A stretch of 64,000 bases of DNA from Solimicrobium sp043758755 (lineage in GTDB: Bacteria > Pseudomonadota > Gammaproteobacteria > Burkholderiales > Burkholderiaceae_D): assembly GCA_043758755.1 (NCBI GenBank), contig JAYVMW010000018.1, forward strand, positions 1 through 64,000, given 5' to 3'. Position 1 is the stretch's first letter. Every line of letters begins with the position of its first letter. Shown in pieces: positions 53,586 to 61,355 of the stretch. The notes beneath the pieces were generated by a model. That model did not search any database and had not been told where the DNA came from. It was given only the letters and a program-made list of their open reading frames with translations. A program made the translations under genes and the position numbers.

Positions 53586-55664
53586 ATGGCAATAGAAATG
53601 AGTCAGTTCTATCAAGTCTTTTTTGATGAGGCTGAAGAACTGTTGGCTGAAATGGAAAAACTGCTGCTGGCGGTAAATATTTCAGATCCTGATATGGAAG
53701 ATTTGAATGCAATTTTCAGGACTGCCCATTCGATCAAGGGTGGGGCGTCCACTTTTGGCATTTCCGATATGTCAGACATTACTCATTTTCTGGAATCACT
53801 GCTCGACAATATTCGCAAAGGGGAAATGGCCATCACCGCAGAGCATGTTGATGCGTTTTTGATTGCCAAAGACATATTGAAAATGCAGTTGAACGGACAT
53901 AAGTTTGGCGCAGAGGTAGATCAGGAATCCGTGGCTGATGTGCGCATGATGCTGCAGTCGCTGGCGCAAAATTCAACCCATATTGCACCACCACCGAAAA
54001 TCGAAAGTTATATTGAAAAAAATCCGGCGGAACAGTTTAAAAAATGCTTTCGGATTGAATTTCCCAAAGTTGCCGATGCTGAAATCGACACCATCGGCGA
54101 GGAATTGAGCCTGTTGGGTGAAAGTGCCAAAGAAATACTGGACGATAACCGGATTGCGTTTGTATTGAACACCAATGCCACGCCCGACGACATCATTGCC
54201 ATCTGTTCGTTTATTCTGGATCCGCAGGATATTTTTATAACCGAAATCGCTCAGACCAAAATTCCTGCCAGAGAAGAAAATGAAAATGAGCTGGGATACG
54301 GTTTCTTTGATCCGGTCGACAAACCGGATGAAGACAAGTTGGGATATGGATTTTTAGAACCGGAAAATCCGGCTTTTGCACTGGACCGCAGCCCTGAAGA
54401 AATCATGAAGGGTGTGGCCAGAAAAATTGAAAACGATCTGACTCATCAGGGTGCGCATGACGATAAACATCATGCGAAACGGGACGCCGACAAAGCAGCC
54501 GGGAATCAGGAAACCACCACGATCCGGGTCGGCATAGAGAAAGTCGATCAACTGATCAATCTGATTGGTGAGCTGGTGATTACTCAGGCCATGCTCGAGC
54601 AGCGCTCCATTGATCTGGATCCGATAGAGCATGAGCGATTGCTGTCCTCCGTGGGTCAGCTCACCAGAAACACCCGCGATCTGCAGCAGGCCGTGATGTC
54701 CATCCGCATGATGCCGATGGATTATGTGTTTTCGCGCTTTCCGCGCATGGTGCGCGACCTGGCTTCCAAACTGGGCAAGAAAGTCGAATTTATAACTTAT
54801 GGCGCTTCCACCGAACTCGACAAGGGTTTGATTGAACGCATTGTCGATCCGCTCACCCATCTGGTCAGAAACAGTATTGATCACGGGATTGAAATGCCCG
54901 AAGTGCGCCGCTTCGACGGCAAGACCGACGCGGGACGGCTGTCCCTGTCTGCATCCCATCAGGGCGGCAATATTGTCATTGAAGTCAGTGACGATGGCGG
55001 TGGGCTGAACCGGGAAAAAATTCTGGCCAAGGCACATGAGAATGGTTTGCCTGTTACCGACAACATGCCGGATGCCGAGGTCTGGCAGCTGATTTTTGCG
55101 CCAGGATTTTCTACCGCTGAAGTGGTCACCGATGTCTCGGGGCGCGGTGTGGGCATGGATGTGGTAAAACGCAATATCACCAATATGGGTGGCGTGGTGG
55201 ATATCCGCTCGGCGCGCGGTTTTGGTACTACCATCGTCATTTCACTGCCGCTGACCCTGGCCATTCTGGACGGCATGTCAATCCGGGTTGGTGAAGAGGT
55301 CTATATCCTGCCGCTGTCGTGCGTGGTGGAATCGCTGCAGCCGGTGCCGGACGACCTCAAGGAGATCAGCAACAAAGGTACCGTTATCAAAGTCAGGGAT
55401 GAATATCTGCCGCTGATCGCGCTGCACAAGGTGTTTGGTATCGAGCCCAAGTACACCAATCCGTGTCAGGGCATCATTGTCATTCTGGAAGTCGAAGGCA
55501 AGCGCGCCGCCCTGTTCATTGATGAACTCGTCGGTCAGCAGCAGGTTGTAGTGAAAAATATTGAATCGAATTATAAAAAGGTACCAGGCGTATCCGGAGC
55601 CACGATTTTGGGTGACGGTTGCGTGGCGTTGATTTTGGATGTTTCCGCTTTATTGAGAACTTGA
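53586..55664 (+). CDS. cheA: Chemotaxis histidine kinase CheA
   Basis: The chemotaxis kinase, 692 residues. P1 Hpt domain: FRTAHSIKGGASTFG with phospho-His 48. A P2-like CheY-binding region lies around residues 155-225. Between P2 and the dimerisation helices is a linker holding two LGYGF copies (236-240 and 252-256). The ATPase core has HLVRNSIDHGIEMP, SDDGGGLNREKI and GRGVGMDVVKRNI. A CheW-like domain ends the protein. No receptor gene is in the cluster. Confidence 0.97.
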   Translation: MAIEMSQFYQVFFDEAEELLAEMEKLLLAVNISDPDMEDLNAIFRTAHSIKGGASTFGISDMSDITHFLESLLDNIRKGEMAITAEHVDAFLIAKDILKMQLNGHKFGAEVDQESVADVRMMLQSLAQNSTHIAPPPKIESYIEKNPAEQFKKCFRIEFPKVADAEIDTIGEELSLLGESAKEILDDNRIAFVLNTNATPDDIIAICSFILDPQDIFITEIAQTKIPAREENENELGYGFFDPVDKPDEDKLGYGFLEPENPAFALDRSPEEIMKGVARKIENDLTHQGAHDDKHHAKRDADKAAGNQETTTIRVGIEKVDQLINLIGELVITQAMLEQRSIDLDPIEHERLLSSVGQLTRNTRDLQQAVMSIRMMPMDYVFSRFPRMVRDLASKLGKKVEFITYGASTELDKGLIERIVDPLTHLVRNSIDHGIEMPEVRRFDGKTDAGRLSLSASHQGGNIVIEVSDDGGGLNREKILAKAHENGLPVTDNMPDAEVWQLIFAPGFSTAEVVTDVSGRGVGMDVVKRNITNMGGVVDIRSARGFGTTIVISLPLTLAILDGMSIRVGEEVYILPLSCVVESLQPVPDDLKEISNKGTVIKVRDEYLPLIALHKVFGIEPKYTNPCQGIIVILEVEGKRAALFIDELVGQQQVVVKNIESNYKKVPGVSGATILGDGCVALILDVSALLRT

Positions 55665-55678
55665 ATCAGGAGTCAATT

Positions 55679-56197
55679 ATGTTGCAATCTTCACAGGCAG
55701 ATTCGTCGTCCACTATGCATGGCCTGAAGTCGGCCAGCGATGGAGACGGTAGTGAGTTTCTGGCGTTCACGCTGGGCAAGGAAGAATATGGCATCGATAT
55801 TTTAAAGGTGCAGGAAATCCGCGGCTATGAAGCGGTGACCCGTATTGCCAATGCGCCGGTATTTGTCAAAGGTGTCATCAATCTGCGCGGGATTATCGTG
55901 CCGGTGGTCGATATGCGGATCAAGTTCAATCTGGGTACTCCCACCTATGATCAGTTCACTGTTGTCATCATCCTTAATATCAACAGCAGAATCGTTGGCA
56001 TGGTGGTCGACAGTGTTTCGGATGTGACTACTTTGCTGGCAGAACAGATCAAACCACCGCCAGATATGGATACCACTTTCAATTCTGACTACCTGATCGG
56101 GCTGGGTACGATAGATGAACGCATGCTGATTCTGGTCGATATCGACAAACTGATGACCAGTCCGGATATGGGACTCGTTGATCATCAGGCCAATTAG
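55679..56197 (+). CDS. cheW: Chemotaxis adaptor CheW
   Basis: Links receptors to CheA. It has 172 residues: LAFTLGKEEYGIDILKVQEI, then YEAVTRIANAPVFVKGVINL and RGIIVPVVDMRIKF are standard CheW strands. A Ser-rich N-terminal extension of about 30 residues precedes the domain. The ATG at 55679 follows AGGAGTCAATT. It is 14 bases past cheA. cheR starts 22 bases after it; the usual receptor gene between them is missing. Confidence 0.96.
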   Translation: MLQSSQADSSSTMHGLKSASDGDGSEFLAFTLGKEEYGIDILKVQEIRGYEAVTRIANAPVFVKGVINLRGIIVPVVDMRIKFNLGTPTYDQFTVVIILNINSRIVGMVVDSVSDVTTLLAEQIKPPPDMDTTFNSDYLIGLGTIDERMLILVDIDKLMTSPDMGLVDHQAN

Positions 56198-56219
56198 TGT
56201 ATTAACGGAATCGACATAC

Positions 56220-57059
56220 ATGGCACAGGCTGCACCGTCCCGGGAAACAGGCAAAGAGTTTGACTTTACTCACAAGGACTTTGAGCGGGTGCGCGCCCTG
56301 ATTTATCAGCGCGCCGGTATCTCACTGTCGGACAGCAAGCAGGAAATGGTATACAGCCGGCTGGCCCGACGGCTGCGCGCCACCGGCATCAGCAGTTTTT
56401 CCGAGTATCTCAATGAACTCGAACGCGGTGCTGATCCGGAAGAAATCGTGGCCTTTACCAATGCCCTGACCACTAACCTGACGTCATTTTTCAGAGAGGA
56501 ACATCATTTTCCGCTGCTGGCTGAATTTGCATCCAGACTGAAAGAGCCGATCACCGTGTGGTGTTCGGCCAGTTCAACCGGGGAAGAGCCGTATTCGATT
56601 GCCATGACCCTGTGCGAAGCCTATGGAAAAATGAACCCGCCGGCCAGAATTATTGCCACCGATATCGATACCAATGTGCTTAAAACGGCATCGAATGGGG
56701 TGTACAACATGGACCGGCTCGAAAAAATGTCCAGTGAACGCGTGAAGAAATTTTTTCTCAAGGGTAAAGGATCGAATGACGGGCAGGTGCGGGTCAGGCC
56801 GGAATTGCGTGACATGATTGAATTCAAGCAGTTAAATCTGTTGTCGGACAGTTGGCCGATCAGCGGTACCTTTGATGTCATTTTCTGCCGGAATGTGATG
56901 ATTTATTTTGACAAGCCAACCCAGAAAAAAATTCTGCAGCGCTTTGCACCACTGTTAAAGCCACACGGACTGCTGTTTGTCGGGCATTCTGAAAATTTTT
57001 CGTATTTAACCGATATATTTCAGTTGCGGGGGAAAACGGTATATGAAGTATCCCGTTAA
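56220..57059 (+). CDS. cheR: Chemotaxis protein methyltransferase CheR
   Basis: Methylates glutamates of receptors. It has 279 residues with the N-terminal helical domain (FERVRALIYQRAGISLSDSK) and the SAM domain (VWCSASSTGEEPYSIAMTL, IIATDIDTNVLKTA and FDVIFCRNVMIYFDKPTQKK). The start is placed at ATG 56220. It works opposite CheB, encoded two genes on. Confidence 0.97.
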   Translation: MAQAAPSRETGKEFDFTHKDFERVRALIYQRAGISLSDSKQEMVYSRLARRLRATGISSFSEYLNELERGADPEEIVAFTNALTTNLTSFFREEHHFPLLAEFASRLKEPITVWCSASSTGEEPYSIAMTLCEAYGKMNPPARIIATDIDTNVLKTASNGVYNMDRLEKMSSERVKKFFLKGKGSNDGQVRVRPELRDMIEFKQLNLLSDSWPISGTFDVIFCRNVMIYFDKPTQKKILQRFAPLLKPHGLLFVGHSENFSYLTDIFQLRGKTVYEVSR

Positions 57060-57095
57060 ATGTCGCGCTGCTGAATCTGAAACCAAAGGACTGCC

Positions 57096-57707
57096 ATGAG
57101 TGAGATGAGTGTAGAGCATCTTGCTACCAATTTTTATTATGACCGCACGTTTGATTGTGAAGCGGCCAAAATTTTGCCTGGCGAGTATTATTTTTCAGGA
57201 AAGGACATGGTCATCGTGACCGTGCTCGGCTCCTGTGTGTCTGCCTGCATCCGCGACAGAGTCTCGGGCATTGGCGGCATGAACCATTTTATGCTGCCCG
57301 ACGGTGGCAGTGACGACAGTCCGGTTTCGGCCTCCATGCGTTACGGCACCTATGCCATGGAAATCCTGATCAACGAATTGTTAAAGGCCGGTGCGCGCCG
57401 GGAAAATTTTGAAGCCAAGGTGTTTGGTGGCGGCAATGTGCTGCGCGGCTTTACTTCGATCAATGTCGGCGAGCGCAACGCCCAATTTGTGCGGCAATAT
57501 CTGAAAATGGAAAACATCCGCATTACTGCTGAAGATCTGATCGATATTCATCCCAGAAAAGTATTCTTCTTTCCCCACACCGGCAAGGTATTGGTGAAAA
57601 AACTGAAAGTGGTGCATAACGATACGGTCAAACAGCGCGAAATTGAATACGCTGCCAAACTCAAAAAAGATGCATCGCGCGGAGGTGGTGAAATTGATCT
57701 GTTTTAA
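57096..57707 (+). CDS. cheD: Receptor deamidase CheD
   Basis: Deamidates glutamine residues of chemoreceptors. It has 203 residues; the catalytic Cys is in VLGSCVSACIRD and the His in GGMNHFMLPDG. FEAKVFGGGNVLRGFTSINV is the other conserved block. The basic Lys-rich tail is typical. CheD lies between cheR and cheB, the common betaproteobacterial order. Confidence 0.95.
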   Translation: MSEMSVEHLATNFYYDRTFDCEAAKILPGEYYFSGKDMVIVTVLGSCVSACIRDRVSGIGGMNHFMLPDGGSDDSPVSASMRYGTYAMEILINELLKAGARRENFEAKVFGGGNVLRGFTSINVGERNAQFVRQYLKMENIRITAEDLIDIHPRKVFFFPHTGKVLVKKLKVVHNDTVKQREIEYAAKLKKDASRGGGEIDLF

Positions 57708-57740
57708 TTTTTCACCTGTCGGTGTCAGGGAGGATTCACA

Positions 57741-58817
57741 ATGACAATTAAAGTCTTGATCGTGGATGACTCGGCCCTGATCCGCAGCCTGATGACCGAA
57801 ATCATTGGCTCGCAACCGGATATGGAAGTGGTTGGTGCTGCTCCGGATCCGCTGGTGGCGCGCGAGATGATTAAAAAAACCAATCCCGATGTTTTGACTC
57901 TGGATGTGGAAATGCCCAAGATGGACGGGCTGGAGTTTCTGGAAAAGCTGATGCGTCTGCGGCCAATGCCGGTGCTGATGGTGTCTTCACTGACCGAGAG
58001 AGGTTCCGAGATTACCATGCGTGCGCTGGAGCTGGGGGCGGTGGATTTCATTACCAAACCAAAGATTTCAATTCAGAGCGGCATGATGGAGTATGCCGAG
58101 CTGATTGCTGAAAAAATCCGGATTGTGGCGCGCGCACGGATCAAAACCCGCGCGCAGGTCATGGCCGATGCGAAACATCAGGGCGGTGCGCAAACGCCGG
58201 CACTCAGAAGTCCTTTGATCAGTAGTGAAAAATTAATCATTGTCGGTGCGTCAACCGGGGGGACAGAAGCAATCAAGACCTTCCTGATGAAAATGCCGGC
58301 TGACTGTCCCGGCATACTGATTACGCAGCACATGCCGGAAGGCTTTACCAAATCATTTGCCAAACGGCTCGATGGCCTGTGTCAGATTTCGGTGTGTGAA
58401 GCCGAAGGCGGTGAGCGGGTACTGCCTGGTCACGCGTATATTGCGCCGGGCCATTCCCATTTGTTGCTGGCGCGCAGTGGCGCCAACTACATGACGCAGT
58501 TGAATCAGGAAGAACCGGTCAATCGGCACCGGCCTTCGGTGGATGTTCTGTTTCGTTCGGCTGCACAATATGCGGGTAAAAACGCAGTTGGTGTTATTCT
58601 GACCGGCATGGGAAAAGATGGCGCAGCCGGCATGCTGGCCATGAAAGAAGCCGGCTCGTATAATTTTGCACAGGACGAAGCCAGCTGTGTGGTGTTTGGC
58701 ATGCCAAGAGAAGCCATCGCCATCGGAGCAACCGATGAAGTGGCAAGCCTCAATGAATTATCTAGCAAGGTTCTGAATTATTTGATAACGCATGGAGGTC
58801 GCGCATTGCGCGTTTGA
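57741..58817 (+). CDS. cheB: Chemotaxis methylesterase CheB
   Basis: Removes methyl groups from receptors and deamidates them once phosphorylated by CheA. It has 358 residues. The receiver domain has VDDSALIRSLM and the phospho-Asp in LTLDVEMPKMDG. A linker follows, then the esterase with the catalytic Ser in VGASTGGTEAIKTFL, His in TQHMPEGFTKSFA and Asp in GMGKDGAAGM. RBS GGGAGG. Confidence 0.97.
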   Translation: MTIKVLIVDDSALIRSLMTEIIGSQPDMEVVGAAPDPLVAREMIKKTNPDVLTLDVEMPKMDGLEFLEKLMRLRPMPVLMVSSLTERGSEITMRALELGAVDFITKPKISIQSGMMEYAELIAEKIRIVARARIKTRAQVMADAKHQGGAQTPALRSPLISSEKLIIVGASTGGTEAIKTFLMKMPADCPGILITQHMPEGFTKSFAKRLDGLCQISVCEAEGGERVLPGHAYIAPGHSHLLLARSGANYMTQLNQEEPVNRHRPSVDVLFRSAAQYAGKNAVGVILTGMGKDGAAGMLAMKEAGSYNFAQDEASCVVFGMPREAIAIGATDEVASLNELSSKVLNYLITHGGRALRV

Positions 58818-58946
58818 CCGATAGATTGAAAAAAAATGCAGTCAACTGCAGAAAATATTAGGCAATATTTTAAATAAGAACTAAATTGATAGATAAACAC
58901 GCCTCTCACAAATGTTTAATTGGTTTTATGAAAATACGGAGTAATT

Positions 58947-59339
58947 ATGGCTGACCCAAATACGAAATTTCTTGTGGTTGATGATTTTTCAACAATGCGC
59001 CGCATCGTAAGAAATTTGCTCAAAGAATTAGGCTATACCAATGTTGATGAAGCCGAGGATGGTGCCATGGGCCTGTCCAAGCTGAGAAGCGGCTCGTTCG
59101 ATTTCGTTATTTCAGACTGGAATATGCCGAATATGGATGGCCTGACGATGTTGCAGCAGATCCGTGCCGACCCCGCTCTGGCTAAAATTCCGGTACTGAT
59201 GGTGACGGCAGAGGCCAAAAAGGAAAATATTATTGCGGCAGCCCAGGCCGGTGCAAATGGCTATGTCGTCAAGCCATTTACCGCAGCGACTCTGGATGAA
59301 AAGCTCGGCAAGATATTTGAGAAGCTTGGCAAAGCTTAA
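58947..59339 (+). CDS. cheY: Chemotaxis response regulator CheY (second, motor type)
   Basis: A 130-residue receiver close to enterobacterial CheY: VVDDFSTMRRIVRNLLKELG, phospho-Asp in FVISDWNMPNMDG, Thr in LMVTAEAKKENI and Lys in YVVKPFTAATL. This is the CheY expected to bind FliM. It is separated from cheB by 129 bases with two small inverted repeats, so it may have its own promoter. cheZ follows 14 bases after it. Confidence 0.97.
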   Translation: MADPNTKFLVVDDFSTMRRIVRNLLKELGYTNVDEAEDGAMGLSKLRSGSFDFVISDWNMPNMDGLTMLQQIRADPALAKIPVLMVTAEAKKENIIAAAQAGANGYVVKPFTAATLDEKLGKIFEKLGKA

Positions 59340-59353
59340 TACAGGAGTTGGAT

Positions 59354-60022
59354 ATGACGGGCAAGTCTGATCAAGACGCTTCGACTGACAAAGCGGGTGA
59401 CTTTACTGAAGTCCTGCAGCATGACGAAGTGCTGCTGCGCATAGGGCACATGACGCGCACGCTGCATGACAGCCTGCGCGGACTGGGTTTGGATAAATTG
59501 CTGATGACCGCCGCGGAAGATATTCCGAATGCGCGTGACCGGCTCGATTACGTCGCCAAAAAATCGGAAGAAGCAGCCCAGAAAGTGTTGAATGCGACCG
59601 ACGCAGCCATCCCGCTTCAGGAGCAGATGGATCAGGGTGCCAAGCCGATACTTGCTGAACTAAACAAGCTGCTGCAGGAACCCTTTTCTGAGCAGGATTG
59701 CCGTGAGGGCATTAACCGGACAGTGCAGTATTTAAACAGTATTCATGTGGATACCTCAAGTACCAAAGCCCACTTGATGGACATCATGATGGCCCAGGAT
59801 TTTCAGGATTTAACCGGGCAGGTCATCAAAAAAATCACCGAGCTGGCACAAAATATTGAGCAGCAGCTGGTGCAGATTCTGATTGATTATTCTCCTGCTG
59901 AAGTCAAGCGGCACAGCGGTGATGGTTTGATGAATGGTCCGCAGATGAATCCCATCAACAAGATTGATGTGGTGGCCGGACAGGAACAGGTGGACGATTT
60001 GTTAGACAGCCTGGGATTTTAA
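59354..60022 (+). CDS. cheZ: CheY phosphatase CheZ
   Basis: A 222-residue four-helix-bundle phosphatase. The catalytic stretch AQDFQDLTGQVIKKI holds D152 and Q156. The C-terminal CheY-binding helix EQVDDLLDSLGF is complete. The ATG at 59354 (second codon pair after TTG 59348) follows AGGAG. It terminates the CheY2 signal. It is distinct from the shorter CheZ-like gene at 52544. Confidence 0.96.
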   Translation: MTGKSDQDASTDKAGDFTEVLQHDEVLLRIGHMTRTLHDSLRGLGLDKLLMTAAEDIPNARDRLDYVAKKSEEAAQKVLNATDAAIPLQEQMDQGAKPILAELNKLLQEPFSEQDCREGINRTVQYLNSIHVDTSSTKAHLMDIMMAQDFQDLTGQVIKKITELAQNIEQQLVQILIDYSPAEVKRHSGDGLMNGPQMNPINKIDVVAGQEQVDDLLDSLGF

Positions 60023-60051
60023 AATCATGGTCAAAAGAGGGATCTAGGATT

Positions 60052-61278
60052 ATGCACGACACCAATTTCATATTAAGAGAACCGCTGCTCAATGGCAGGC
60101 AACAGGTCATTGGTTACGAATTGAGCTGGCAGCAAAAAAATGCCGATCCTCTTAGTGATGAAGAGCTGAATTCGCTGCTGGAATTTGTGGCTGATCAATT
60201 GATTGATGACGATGACGGCTGGATGCTGGGTGAGAGCCTGATTTTCCTGGAAACCGTACCGGCGCTGTTCAAGGCGCCGGCTCTGAAGCGCCTGCCACCC
60301 AAAAATATCGTACTGACAATTCGCCGTTCCTACCTGCAGGACGAAGCCACGCTGGAAGCTGTCAAGGAATTGCGCGCACAAGGGTATGGGATCTGTCTGC
60401 GCGGTGCTGATATCAACCGGCTGGATACAACAGTCATGGGTCTGATCTCTCATATTGAAGTGCGACTTTCTGCCAGCGATTTTGCTGCCCAGGCAAAAAT
60501 GTATGCGGCATTGAAGCAATCCTCGATCCGCATGGTGGCGCGTCAGGTACTGACATGGCAGGATTTTGATGCCTGTGCCGCGCTGGGACTCGATGCGTTT
60601 GTCGGCAAGCTCCATCTGACACCCAGACCAGAACAGGGCAATGCTCCCAAAGGTATCAACGCGGCGCAAACCGTGATTCTGCAATTGATGGAGCTGGTCA
60701 GAAAAAATGCCGACCTGTCGGCACTGGAAGCAGTGCTGCGTCGTGACGCCGGGCTGTCTTATAAACTGCTGCAGTATATCAACTCGGCCGGCTTTGGTTT
60801 GCGCACACCGATTCAATCCTTGAAGCATGCCGTGCAACTGCTGGGCTACAGTCCGCTGTACCGCTGGCTGTCAGTGCTGCTGGCGACTGCGTCGAGCAGT
60901 GGCTATTCGCCGGTATTGATGGAAACCGCGATTGTGCGTGGTCGATTTGCCGAAATGCTGGGCGTGCCGCATTTACCAAAAGGCGAAGCTGAGAATTTGT
61001 TTGTGGCCGGCATGTTTTCTCTGCTTGACCGTCTGTTGAATGTGCCAATGGAAAAAGTACTGGCGACCGTGCAGTTGCCTGAAGAAGTGACTCAGGCGTT
61101 GCTCACACGTGAAGGCGCATATGGGCCCTATCTGTCGCTGGCCGAAGCCTGCGAATTAAACAGCGCACTGGCAGGTTCGCTCGCCGGCACGCTGCAGATC
61201 GATACTGAAGAAGTCAACCGTGCTCATCTTAGTTCGCTGGTTTGGGCCAAGAATGTGGCGGCCGCCGCCAAGGCATAA
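60052..61278 (+). CDS. EAL/HDOD (YuxH-like) signalling protein
   Basis: A 408-residue two-domain protein. Residues 1-200 form an EAL-like domain with FILREPLLNGRQQVIGYELS and VLTIRRSYLQDEATLEAVKE; the catalytic ExLxR and DD motifs are not evident, so it probably lacks phosphodiesterase activity. Residues of about 205-400 form an HDOD domain (LSYKLLQYINSAGFGL, QSLKHAVQLLGYSPLYRWL). It closes the chemotaxis operon and likely joins c-di-GMP or related signals to motility. Confidence 0.87.
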   Translation: MHDTNFILREPLLNGRQQVIGYELSWQQKNADPLSDEELNSLLEFVADQLIDDDDGWMLGESLIFLETVPALFKAPALKRLPPKNIVLTIRRSYLQDEATLEAVKELRAQGYGICLRGADINRLDTTVMGLISHIEVRLSASDFAAQAKMYAALKQSSIRMVARQVLTWQDFDACAALGLDAFVGKLHLTPRPEQGNAPKGINAAQTVILQLMELVRKNADLSALEAVLRRDAGLSYKLLQYINSAGFGLRTPIQSLKHAVQLLGYSPLYRWLSVLLATASSSGYSPVLMETAIVRGRFAEMLGVPHLPKGEAENLFVAGMFSLLDRLLNVPMEKVLATVQLPEEVTQALLTREGAYGPYLSLAEACELNSALAGSLAGTLQIDTEEVNRAHLSSLVWAKNVAAAAKA

Positions 61279-61298
61279 GTCAAACTGAAGGTCTATAC

Positions 61299-61335
61299 GA
61301 CGCTGGAGTTGCACCATTGGTGTAACTCCAGCGTC
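61299..61335 (+). terminator. Hairpin ending the chemotaxis operon
   Basis: GACGCTGGAGTT pairs with AACTCCAGCGTC (12 bp), and the loop can fold further (CACC with GGTG). The T run after it is weak (ATTTCG). It lies 20 bases past the EAL/HDOD stop and just before the converging peptidase gene. Confidence 0.75.
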
Positions 61336-61355
61336 ATTTCGTAATTCCGATTCAT

